DNA of 64,000 nt from a virus: the IMG/VR virus record IMGVR_UViG_3300031963_000065, positions 1-64,000 of that record; one strand, given 5' to 3'. The position numbers were made by a program, and so were the translations under genes. The notes beneath the pieces were generated by a model that was not told where the DNA came from, did no database searches, and was given only the letters and a program-made list of their open reading frames with translations. Of the stretch, positions 56,728 through 64,000 are shown piece by piece. Positions within the stretch are counted from its first letter, which is position 1, and every line of letters begins with the position of its first letter.

Positions 56728-57672
56728 CTATCGTCCAATAATTTCTCTTACAGCAGGAATATAGTATTTCCCAATAACTGAAGTCCAGTCAAATTCTTTG
56801 GAATATTCTATAATATCATTTCTATGAGAAATAGAGTATTCTCTATTCTTTATTATAGCATCTTCAACATATTGAATGTCGTTTATCTTTGACTCAGGAA
56901 TAACTGTAATGAACTCCTTGTTGATATCAAGGTTTGCTTTACCCCACTCACAGACAACCACACCAAGTCCAGCAGCAAGTGCTTCCATACAAACTAGAGG
57001 ATGTGCCTCACCATCAGACAGAAGAACCAGGTTTCCATACTCAGTTAGTTCATTAAATAATTTACTCTTTGTCCACTCACCTAAGTAATTTTTACCTGTA
57101 TCAAATCGTGGATCTGCATTGTTACCAGCAAACCACAAACTGCTGATAGACTGAAACAAATGCTGCCTCTTACGATAATCAATCTTTGCTAGGTAGATGC
57201 TACGGTCAGGATACTTTGGTTCTTGCACTACTCTAAACTTAGAGGTATCGACACCGTTAGGGGTCACAAACAACCTTTCACTAGGAATACCAGACATAAC
57301 CTTATAAACGTTCTTAATGCCCTCAGAGAGGCAGAAAACGTTTGGTTTAATCTGAGTAAAGGCATTCAGGATATTGATGTATCCATTGAACATCTCTGGG
57401 CGTTCAAGATATCCAAAATGACTAGTAATAGCATTTGGATATTGAATATAAGGAACGATGGGAATGAACTCATCGTAATGAACATGAACAAAATCAGGTC
57501 TAAAGGTGTTTATCTCATCAATGATCTGCCTACCGTCTTTGGTATTCACAATATGAACTTCATGTCCAAGTTGCTCTAATGCGTTCTTAGTATCCCATAT
57601 CAGGATCTCAACAGCACCCCACCCTGTTGGTGGGATAGGCATAATACCAGGTCCTATTAATACAATTCTCAT
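56728..57672 (-). CDS. Family-4 (GT-B) glycosyltransferase, 314 aa
   Basis: GT-B fold: MRIVLIGPGIMPIPPTGWGA, VEILIWDTKNALEQLGHEVH, FVHVHYDEFIPIVPYIQYPN, then SERLFVTPNGVDTSKFRVVQ and the donor-site block LVLLSDGEAHPLVCMEALAA. That matches GT4 retaining transferases. The gene overlaps the next one by 4 nt. It starts a run of coupled genes in the right-hand glycan island. Confidence 0.85.
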   Translation of the reverse strand: MRIVLIGPGIMPIPPTGWGAVEILIWDTKNALEQLGHEVHIVNTKDGRQIIDEINTFRPDFVHVHYDEFIPIVPYIQYPNAITSHFGYLERPEMFNGYINILNAFTQIKPNVFCLSEGIKNVYKVMSGIPSERLFVTPNGVDTSKFRVVQEPKYPDRSIYLAKIDYRKRQHLFQSISSLWFAGNNADPRFDTGKNYLGEWTKSKLFNELTEYGNLVLLSDGEAHPLVCMEALAAGLGVVVCEWGKANLDINKEFITVIPESKINDIQYVEDAIIKNREYSISHRNDIIEYSKEFDWTSVIGKYYIPAVREIIGR

Positions 57673-58475
57673 TGCTTACCAAGTTCAGTGAACAGTTCCA
57701 TATGCTTACCATTATACCTCTCAAACACAGAAAAGTCATCAGGATATTTCTTAACCAAATATCCAAAGGCAATTTGTTCGTTATTTACATAACCATTACC
57801 TATCATTTCATCAACAAAGATCTCATCCATATACTTAGAAACTTTCTTGATAGATTCTGGACCACCACCAAACATGGAACCCAGAACGTAAGAGCGATTA
57901 TCTAACAGATATTCTTTTGGAAGTTCATCGGCACCAGCGAGATCTTTATAATACTCCATATTCATCTGAATAAGGAAACTATCACCCATCTCATTCAGAG
58001 ACTCAATAGCACTAGCACTTGGATAGTCATTGGATAGATCATATCCATCAAAGAAGCGAGAACCACCAGCATCTAACCAGAAGAAATGCTTACTACCATG
58101 TGGGTTTTCTTCAATTGCCTGCTCTAACCACTTGAACTTAGAATACTGAACAATAGAGTAAAGTGAATGCTTACATTCAATTCTATCTGGATCAGAAATC
58201 TTATTAATATATTCCTCAGACTCGATAATAGTATCAATCTTATCTTTCAGATAATAATAAGGAATCTCTTCTACAGTTTGAACGTTAATAGAAGTTGGTA
58301 CAGAAAGCCGCCGCTCTTCAATAAACTCTCGAACATCTTCAGTCACAAAAAGAACCATAGGGCACTTGAGTTTGAGCATAATATCAAACCACTCTAAGTA
58401 CTCTTCCCAATTTCTACCATCCATACCCTCACGCGCAATATTGAAAAGGGCAGATACAATAGTTACGTCTTTCAT
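57669..58475 (-). CDS. HtrL/YibB-like protein, 268 aa
   Basis: Family blocks: VSALFNIAREGMDGRNWEEY, WFDIMLKLKCPMVLFVTEDV, KHFFWLDAGGSRFFDGYDLS and VLGSMFGGGPESIKKVSKYM. The WLDAG..RF pattern and G..FGG match the HtrL/YibB family, thought to be glycosyltransferases with a DxD-like LDAG. It overlaps its neighbours by 4 nt on both sides. The acceptor is unknown. Confidence 0.7.
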   Translation of the reverse strand: MKDVTIVSALFNIAREGMDGRNWEEYLEWFDIMLKLKCPMVLFVTEDVREFIEERRLSVPTSINVQTVEEIPYYYLKDKIDTIIESEEYINKISDPDRIECKHSLYSIVQYSKFKWLEQAIEENPHGSKHFFWLDAGGSRFFDGYDLSNDYPSASAIESLNEMGDSFLIQMNMEYYKDLAGADELPKEYLLDNRSYVLGSMFGGGPESIKKVSKYMDEIFVDEMIGNGYVNNEQIAFGYLVKKYPDDFSVFERYNGKHMELFTELGKQ

Positions 58476-59434
58476 AGCAAACTCATAATAGATTTAATTC
58501 TGTTAACGTATGTATGGTTTTCTTGAACATACATCATAGCATTTTTAATGTACTCATAATCCGTTCTTTTTTCCATAGAATCATAGAACAGTTGTGCAGT
58601 ATCTTCTTGAAGAATACAATTACCATCAAGTTCTGCATAAACTTCTGGAGAATTTGTAGTCCCAAGATGACCCCAACTAATAGACTTGAATACCCTACAA
58701 GGAACATATCCATTACGAAGATGTTCTGGTCCACGAATATCAACACCGATAATTGACTTCTTGGTTCTCGATATAACCTCATCCTCACTTAGAGGATTTG
58801 AAAATGGGTCGTTATGAATAAAATCTATTCCATTCTTCTCACATTCCAAGATAAAAGGTTTGAATGTACTGAAGTTTTCACATCTACCATGAGCAGAAAT
58901 ATTTCCACTGAAATAGATTTTATTTTCTCTAGGGTGGATAATATCCTCAAAGTTAAATTCGTGTGGAAGAATATTAGTTGCCCAAGTCACATAAAACTTA
59001 TCATAGTCTTCAATCCAGTACTGATGATAGTTGTTTAAAACTTGAACTCGATGATTTTTCTTTGGTTGAAGATAGCAACAAGGTCCAACTTTTTCAACTT
59101 TAGTTTTATCTAAAGTATAATCATAGTTGTGATCTTTGTGCCACAAATGATTATAGCGAACGTCAATAAACTTCTTCACTCCAGCATTGATATACTTTGA
59201 TGGATCTGGACAGACATGAACAAAGTAGGTACTGGTTTTGTTTAGCGGAATATTTTTATCAGCAAATCCTTCCGTCCAAAATACACAGTCATCCCAATTA
59301 AAGTTATCGGGATATTCACCATCATGGAACCAATATGTTTCATATCCCATATAAGTAAATGCTTTATAAAAAGCAGCATGGATATATGAATGTGTATGAG
59401 AATGGAGCGGATATCCCCAAATAATAATTTTCAT
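58472..59434 (-). CDS. Glycosyltransferase-like protein (GT-B), 320 aa
   Basis: N-terminus MKIIIWGYPLHSHTHSYIHA with AAFYKAFTYMGYETYWFHDG fits a Rossmann donor/acceptor domain. Mid region KIYFSGNISAHGRCENFSTF, and VISRTKKSIIGVDIRGPEHLRNGYVPCRVFKSISWGHLGTT is a GT-B donor-binding pattern (E/R..H.R.G...R.F). Family not identified. It is tightly packed between the YibB-like gene and the paired 249- and 268-aa genes. Confidence 0.6.
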   Translation of the reverse strand: MKIIIWGYPLHSHTHSYIHAAFYKAFTYMGYETYWFHDGEYPDNFNWDDCVFWTEGFADKNIPLNKTSTYFVHVCPDPSKYINAGVKKFIDVRYNHLWHKDHNYDYTLDKTKVEKVGPCCYLQPKKNHRVQVLNNYHQYWIEDYDKFYVTWATNILPHEFNFEDIIHPRENKIYFSGNISAHGRCENFSTFKPFILECEKNGIDFIHNDPFSNPLSEDEVISRTKKSIIGVDIRGPEHLRNGYVPCRVFKSISWGHLGTTNSPEVYAELDGNCILQEDTAQLFYDSMEKRTDYEYIKNAMMYVQENHTYVNRIKSIMSLL

Positions 59435-59446
59435 TCTTGTTTAATT

Positions 59447-60196
59447 TTAAAATCTAGGTACTGATAAAGCAATAGGGTGTCTCTCAATATTCACCATCAT
59501 TTGATCTAAGAGTTGAACATGAAGTGTTTCATTATCCCATGCGCCATCACGATGATGCTTAGTCAAATCAAAAACTCTTTGGAAGACGGGAAAAACTCCC
59601 ATACACACATCCATTATATCAGATCCACCGAAACAAATCCAGTCATTAATATGTGGTGGTTGCTGCATTAAGGATGTGCAGTTGAGAGAACTTTGGTTAT
59701 AGGTAGACAAATTTATTTTTGTATGGACATTTACATCTGTTCTTATTTTAAATACCCAATCATACTTAAATCTATTTTTATATTCATGCTTTAGTTTGAG
59801 TCTATTAACTTCACTCATACTATAAAAGTTAGACAAAGTATTTTTAATTTGCCTTTCCTTATAGTTTGGTTCATTTAATGATCCTTTCCAATATCTGTTT
59901 TGAGATATTTCAAAGTCTTCTTCCATATATGGATCATAAAAATCACAACTCTCTTCAACTATCATTTTAACAGGGTTGTATATTCTTTTAAAATCATCAA
60001 TCGCGGTTTCAGAAATTCTCTGGTCTTTCCATCCACCAGATCCACCATACTTATATGGTTTTGTTAAAAGATTTTCATCAAACCACAGATGCCCAAAAAC
60101 ATCAACAGAATAATTCCCAAATACATTTTCCAGGATACTAGGAGAACACTCATTTACAAAACGAGGTTGCCCAGAAAAGCAAACCGCAACTTTCAT
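59447..60196 (-). CDS. Glycan-related protein, paralogue A, 249 aa
   Basis: MKVAVCFSGQPRFVNECSPS, FGNYSVDVFGHLWFD, YDWVFKIRTDVNVHTKINLS and DWICFGGSDIMDVCMGVF. The CFSGQPR...HLW...FKIRTDV...GG.D pattern is shared with the adjacent gene at 60193 (CYSGFLR...HTW...IRIRPDV). The 'RTDV/RPDV' would be the metal-binding site of a GT-A-like transferase. It overlaps its neighbour by 4 nt. Specificity unknown. Confidence 0.6.
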   Translation of the reverse strand: MKVAVCFSGQPRFVNECSPSILENVFGNYSVDVFGHLWFDENLLTKPYKYGGSGGWKDQRISETAIDDFKRIYNPVKMIVEESCDFYDPYMEEDFEISQNRYWKGSLNEPNYKERQIKNTLSNFYSMSEVNRLKLKHEYKNRFKYDWVFKIRTDVNVHTKINLSTYNQSSLNCTSLMQQPPHINDWICFGGSDIMDVCMGVFPVFQRVFDLTKHHRDGAWDNETLHVQLLDQMMVNIERHPIALSVPRF

Positions 60197-60999
60197 CGTA
60201 TAAACTTTGGATAAGTTTCTCTATCTATACTATCTCTCGTAATGAGATAACTGGTTGATAATTTATTGATATAAAAATTATTGACTTCAAAGTGCTTACC
60301 CAATACTATCTCTTGAATGAAGTCAACTCCATAGATAAAGTAATAGGTGGATAAGAATAAGAAGCATTCTCCATACAAATCAAGGAGTTTTGATGATGAA
60401 CAAGCAAAGTGATCATTAACAGTTAAATTAGTTCCTTTATGATATGGTGCATCGAATATATTCATATAGGACATATTCAATGAGTTCAAATCTATTTGTT
60501 CGTTCAGATAAACATCAGGTCGTATTCGAATAACACAGTCATATTCAAATCCGTTGTTCTGTTCATATATCTTCTTCAGGTCAATCGCTTTATAAAAGGA
60601 GTAGAACTGAGATAAAAAGTTATAAGGAAAACTACTATAATATCCAAACTTTACAACTTCAAGATCTTTGTTAAAGTCAAAATTATTTTCCTTAGATGGT
60701 TTCTCAAAAAATTTTTTATCTTCTCCAGAAGACTTAAGATCATTTAGATACTGCTCTGGAGTTGTGTTGCAGTTTATAAATCCATAAGGATTTTTTTCAA
60801 ATGCTTTCTGCTCTTCAACCAAGATTAACTTGGGACATATTGTGCTTTTTGAATAAAAGATTTCTTCAGAATATTCTGGAACGTTCCATGTATGAATGAA
60901 AAAGTCAACGTCATGACCCTTTAGCATTTGCTGTGATATGTTTGGGAATGTTTTTTGTATATTCCTCAGAAACCCACTATAACAAACTGCTACTCTCAT
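60193..60999 (-). CDS. Glycan-related protein, paralogue B, 268 aa
   Basis: MRVAVCYSGFLRNIQKTFPN, DVDFFIHTWNVPEYSEEIFY, YDCVIRIRPDVYLNEQIDLN and DHFACSSSKLLDLYGECFLF. Same fold as the neighbour at 59447..60196 by eye (VAVC.SG..R; IR.DV). The pair probably arose by duplication. Only 1 nt separates its start from the end of the GDPD-like gene. Confidence 0.6.
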   Translation of the reverse strand: MRVAVCYSGFLRNIQKTFPNISQQMLKGHDVDFFIHTWNVPEYSEEIFYSKSTICPKLILVEEQKAFEKNPYGFINCNTTPEQYLNDLKSSGEDKKFFEKPSKENNFDFNKDLEVVKFGYYSSFPYNFLSQFYSFYKAIDLKKIYEQNNGFEYDCVIRIRPDVYLNEQIDLNSLNMSYMNIFDAPYHKGTNLTVNDHFACSSSKLLDLYGECFLFLSTYYFIYGVDFIQEIVLGKHFEVNNFYINKLSTSYLITRDSIDRETYPKFIR

Positions 61000-61452
61000 T
61001 TACCCCATTCTCCCAACATAGTCACTGCATATTCCATAACAGTCATACTCACTAGCAGAAAATTTGAACGTTTCTGTATTTTCTGGTAAAACTACAATAG
61101 AGTTAGAACTGTGTGGTTGTCCAGGATAACTCCAGATATACCCCTTACTGGTAAGAGTATGATCATCTGTATCATGCCAGAAATAGTTGAAATCAGTATC
61201 ACACTTTGAAAGAAATTCAAGAGAAGCAAAGTCTTTGCAATGTATCCAAAGATTATTTTTTCTTTCTACCAACCATTCCATGAAGACATGGTACTGAGAT
61301 TCGTCATGTCCAAGATAAAAATCATTAGATTCACATCTAAGATCAATCTCAACATCGTAACCAAGATTTATAGCAGTATCAATATAATCTAGACTATTTT
61401 CTACTGAAGGATCTGGTCCATTCACATTTCCTCTATGTGCTATCAGTCTCAT
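61000..61452 (-). CDS. Glycerophosphodiester phosphodiesterase-like protein, 150 aa
   Basis: MRLIAHRGNVNGPDPSVENS, YIDTAINLGYDVEIDLRCES and FYLGHDESQYHVFMEWL match the GDPD fold: HRG with the catalytic His, EID metal ligands and GHD second His. It is short for the family (about half to two thirds), so it may be a minimal or sugar-specific version. In bacterial polysaccharide clusters similar short forms occur beside nucleotidyltransferases, as here. Overlaps the HAD-fusion by 4 nt. Confidence 0.7.
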   Translation of the reverse strand: MRLIAHRGNVNGPDPSVENSLDYIDTAINLGYDVEIDLRCESNDFYLGHDESQYHVFMEWLVERKNNLWIHCKDFASLEFLSKCDTDFNYFWHDTDDHTLTSKGYIWSYPGQPHSSNSIVVLPENTETFKFSASEYDCYGICSDYVGRMG

Positions 61453-62819
61453 GGATTGTAATGCTCCAAGAAGTAGTTAAGGTCTTCTGGAGTTCCAATA
61501 CCCCACATCCTTTCAATCTCCTTAACTCTCACCTTCTTATTATCAAGAATAGCCTCATTAAATGCTGGGCAGATATAAAACTCATTATTAGTTCTAATAT
61601 CTTTCTCAATCATCTGCTCTGCGTACTTAACATAATCAGAACCTTTCTTCCAGAAGTAGACGCCAACAGTAGCATCATTACTGATAGGTTTCTTCTCAGC
61701 AACTTCAGATACGAAACCATCTTCACCAACTTTTGCATAAGACCACTTTGGATGAGTTGCCTTAAAGGTTAGAATTCCAGCATCAATACCATCTGCATTA
61801 AATGCATACAAACATTCATTACTGTTCCACTCCATGAATTGGTCGGAGTTTGCTAGTAGCAGCGGATGGTCGTTATCAATATATTCTTTTGCTAAAAGTG
61901 TCGTGCAAGCAGAACCTTCTGTAAGACCATCTACCTGAACAATGTTACATCCAGGTACAATCAGCGTCAGTAGATACTGTAGACTATACTTCTCATAGTG
62001 CTCTTTACGAACAACGAAAGTATAGTTTGCATCAATATTCAAGTTTTCAATAACAACCTGAATCATTGGTTTCCCATTGACCTCAATCAAAGGTTTGGGG
62101 AATGTATATCCAGCAGAAGAGAATCTATTGCCTGCACCAGCCATGGGAATAAGAACATTCATTTTTTCAGACTTCCAAGGAATATGTGATACTTTTTGAG
62201 ATGAGAATATTTTAAATACTTTATCAATTTTACTCTGGTTAAGGTCATACCTATTTTCAATAGGTACAAGGTGTGAACCACTATCTAAAGCACCTTGTCT
62301 ACCAATATGACTATCTTCGAAGATTACTGTATCCTTAGGAAGGGCATTACATGCAGTCATACACTTCCAGTACATTTCTGGAAATGGTTTGTTCTTGACT
62401 ACATCTTCATTACTCACATAGTAATCAATGAACTCTAGAAGTCCAAGTTTAAGGAGAACTAGTTTAACAGTATTGCGAATACTATTACTAGCAACAGCAA
62501 CTTGATAGTCTTTACTTTTGAGTTGTTGGAAGTAGTGCATCAACTCATAATCATGCTCAAGATGTGAGAAGATTTCAAGAGTTGCTTTTTGCTTATCTTC
62601 CCAAACCTGCTGATGCTTTTCTACAGGAAGATCTTTACTTTCAGTCAACATCGCCAACTTTCTAGAAGTTGGAAGTCCATCATAGGAACTTAGATGCTCA
62701 TCTTTACTTATTTTATATTTTGGATCTACTTTTTCGAGAGCACAATTAAGTGCTTCGTAATGCATATCTCTACTATCAATCAATACACCATCAAGATCAA
62801 AAATTACAAGTTTATTCAT
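61449..62819 (-). CDS. HAD phosphatase - nucleotidyltransferase fusion, 456 aa
   Basis: N-terminal HAD domain: LVIFDLDGVLIDSRDMHYEA (nucleophile and acid Asp), VAVASNSIRNTVKLVLLKLG and KDTVIFEDSHIGRQGALDSG. From about residue 222 a sugar nucleotidyltransferase: MNVLIPMAGAGNRFSSAGYT, FPKPLIEVNGKPMIQVVIEN, LLLANSDQFMEWNSNECLYA and GIGTPEDLNYFLEHYN. The fusion could dephosphorylate a sugar phosphate and activate the same or a different sugar. It overlaps the TylF-like gene by 4 nt. Confidence 0.85.
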   Translation of the reverse strand: MNKLVIFDLDGVLIDSRDMHYEALNCALEKVDPKYKISKDEHLSSYDGLPTSRKLAMLTESKDLPVEKHQQVWEDKQKATLEIFSHLEHDYELMHYFQQLKSKDYQVAVASNSIRNTVKLVLLKLGLLEFIDYYVSNEDVVKNKPFPEMYWKCMTACNALPKDTVIFEDSHIGRQGALDSGSHLVPIENRYDLNQSKIDKVFKIFSSQKVSHIPWKSEKMNVLIPMAGAGNRFSSAGYTFPKPLIEVNGKPMIQVVIENLNIDANYTFVVRKEHYEKYSLQYLLTLIVPGCNIVQVDGLTEGSACTTLLAKEYIDNDHPLLLANSDQFMEWNSNECLYAFNADGIDAGILTFKATHPKWSYAKVGEDGFVSEVAEKKPISNDATVGVYFWKKGSDYVKYAEQMIEKDIRTNNEFYICPAFNEAILDNKKVRVKEIERMWGIGTPEDLNYFLEHYNP

Positions 62820-63514
62820 GGCTTAACAACATATGCAGATGGGGCAAAAAAGTTTAATGAATTAATTTTAACATCATGATCGGAGAAAAACTTATCAACT
62901 CCTTTCGACTCAGACCAGTTATGATAAGCGTATTCATCAAAGACTACTATTCCACCACTACTTACTCTATCCCATAAAGAAACTAAAGTATTGTATGTTG
63001 GTACTTCCAAATCCAAATCAAGGTATAGCAATGAAATTTTTGCACCTGGTCTATTCTCTACATATTCTACTACAGTTTTAGAAATATCACCAGGTATTAA
63101 CTCATATTCATGATCCTGAAAACCAGAAGAACGAATACTGAGATCTAGTTTTTGTTTAAAGTCTGAGTCATGCTCAAAATTTCTACCATCAAACAAAGTC
63201 TTCATGGCAGTTTGATCTTGATTCTTTAGAGTAGATGTAAGTTCATCAGAATTAAAAAAGTCAAATCCAATTACCTTTTTATAAGTATTTGGACAAAAAT
63301 ATCTTTTCAATTTAAGAAAAGTAAAAAGACCAGTTCCTTTAAAAACACCACACTCTACAATATCTCCAGGAACATCCTTGACTTTTTCAAATAATTGTGT
63401 TCTAGCTAAAAGTTTTCCAAACACTTTCAAGTCAGAACTAATCATGAAAGTATTAAAACTATCATAAAAGTTTTGGTCAAGTGCAGTAACAAGTTCTAAA
63501 TCTTTAAGGTTCAT
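62816..63514 (-). CDS. TylF/MycF-like O-methyltransferase, 232 aa
   Basis: Blocks: GDIVECGVFKGTGLFTFLKL (SAM site), KVIGFDFFNSDEL, KISLLYLDLDLEVPTYNTLV (catalytic and metal D.DLEVPT) and GGIVVFDEYAYHNWSESKGV. They match the TylF family that methylates sugar hydroxyls. Suggested role: O-methylation of a glycan made by the adjacent transferases. Confidence 0.8.
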   Translation of the reverse strand: MNLKDLELVTALDQNFYDSFNTFMISSDLKVFGKLLARTQLFEKVKDVPGDIVECGVFKGTGLFTFLKLKRYFCPNTYKKVIGFDFFNSDELTSTLKNQDQTAMKTLFDGRNFEHDSDFKQKLDLSIRSSGFQDHEYELIPGDISKTVVEYVENRPGAKISLLYLDLDLEVPTYNTLVSLWDRVSSGGIVVFDEYAYHNWSESKGVDKFFSDHDVKINSLNFFAPSAYVVKP

Positions 63515-63520
63515 TTTATA

Positions 63521-64000
63521 CTATTGGTGATACTTAGAGTTTTCTTTTGCAAGGTGAACTATTTTTGGTTCAAAATTACAATATTCTGAAAATAGTTCTG
63601 GGTAAGCAAATGATGGACTAAGGATATGGACATCATCTACTCTTTCGGAATAAAATTTATTGAGATGACTCTCATCGTGCCAGACTGCTATTACATTCCT
63701 TAAAAGATCATCTTCAGTTCTTTTTTGAAGTTCTTTCATCATATCTATCACATCTGGAACTCTGCCTCCCCACAAACATCCTTGAAAATAAGTAGTTGTA
63801 TCATCTTCATCTGTAATACATGCCGATGAATCTGAATTAGTTTCAAATGCTCCTGGAAACTTTGTATGTGGATTCATTCCCAGAAAATGACAAGGGTGAT
63901 GAACACCAATATAAGGTTTATCAGTTAATATCTCTTCTGGTTTTACAGTGTCCACCAAACGCATATCGGCATCAAGGAATAGAAGATAATCATACTTACA
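63521..64000 (-). CDS. GT6-like (ABO-type) glycosyltransferase, 5' end cut by window edge
   Basis: The frame is open to the right edge: YDYLLFLDADMRLVDTV is read, so the true start lies outside the window. Downstream parts KPYIGVHHPCHFLGMNPHTK, FQGCLWGGRVPDVIDMMKEL and VIAVWHDESHLNKFYSERVD match family GT6: LDAD metal site, HHP, YF.G..WGG and the hallmark WHDESHLN. GT6 enzymes add alpha-Gal or alpha-GalNAc to galactose. Rare in phages but known in marine ones; possibly host-like glycan decoration. Confidence 0.8.
   Translation of the reverse strand, partial: CKYDYLLFLDADMRLVDTVKPEEILTDKPYIGVHHPCHFLGMNPHTKFPGAFETNSDSSACITDEDDTTTYFQGCLWGGRVPDVIDMMKELQKRTEDDLLRNVIAVWHDESHLNKFYSERVDDVHILSPSFAYPELFSEYCNFEPKIVHLAKENSKYHQ

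Noticed and set aside
1-64000. Search for tRNA genes and CRISPR arrays
   Set aside because: No cloverleaf or T-arm signature was noticed in the gene-free gaps, and the repeats found are in-frame coding repeats rather than spaced palindromic repeats.

Overview
The window is a 64 kb piece of a T4-like cyanophage (Myoviridae type) that most likely infects marine Synechococcus. The reasons are T4 baseplate, tail and head-completion genes (gp4, gp5, gp26, gp48, gp53), T4 replication and late-transcription genes (gp32, gp59, gp33), and a host-derived photosynthesis block with psbA and psbD (D1 and D2), two hli genes and petF. Nearly all genes lie on the minus strand and are packed with TAATG, ATGA or GTGA overlaps. 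The only plus-strand island is 17119..19701. Octamers of the form NATAAATA, the T4 late-promoter element, recur upstream of minus-strand transcription units.

Layout. (1) 1..16247: tail fibres and baseplate, with two collagen-like fibres, a glycine-rich adhesin candidate, a 1304-aa fibre, gp5 with a spike partner, a gp27-like hub, a tail protein carrying a SleB-type hydrolase, and gp26. A gp54-like protein follows at 16277..17077. (2) 17119..19701 (+): gp4, an unknown protein, gp48 and gp53. (3) 19690..28932: replication, modification and late control, with a Mom-like DNA-modification enzyme, gp32, gp59, an M15-like peptidase, gp33, a PD-(D/E)XK nuclease, PhoH, an FmdB-like protein, an HNH/Endo VII-like homing endonuclease, ThyX, and a run of very small genes that includes two glutamine-riboswitch-like elements. 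(4) 29116..40232: glutaredoxin, 2OG-oxygenase-like proteins, glycosyltransferases, UDP-galactopyranose mutase, a sulfotransferase, and a collar-type collagen fibre. (5) 40273..49509: a 2469-aa collagen-like fibre with an S74-type self-processing tail, plus three further virion proteins. (6) 49562..55832: HNH endonuclease, small genes, psbD, a GIY-YIG endonuclease, psbA interrupted by a 258-nt group I intron, peroxiredoxin, hli, petF, hli. (7) 55931..64000: a second glycan island with GT25, GT4, YibB-like, GDPD-like, HAD-nucleotidyltransferase fusion, TylF-like methyltransferase and a GT6-like gene cut by the window end.

How the parts fit together (inference). The photosynthesis block would keep photosystem II and electron flow running during infection. 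ThyX, PhoH and the nuclease would serve nucleotide supply and DNA metabolism. gp33 and the NATAAATA sites would drive late expression of the fibres and baseplate. The two sugar islands probably build or alter glycans, either on the collagen-like fibres or on the host surface. The most unusual feature is a pair of RNA elements at 27270..27697: each has the two halves of a glutamine-aptamer-like core placed immediately before and after a small ORF, so that the ORF would sit in the loop of one helix.
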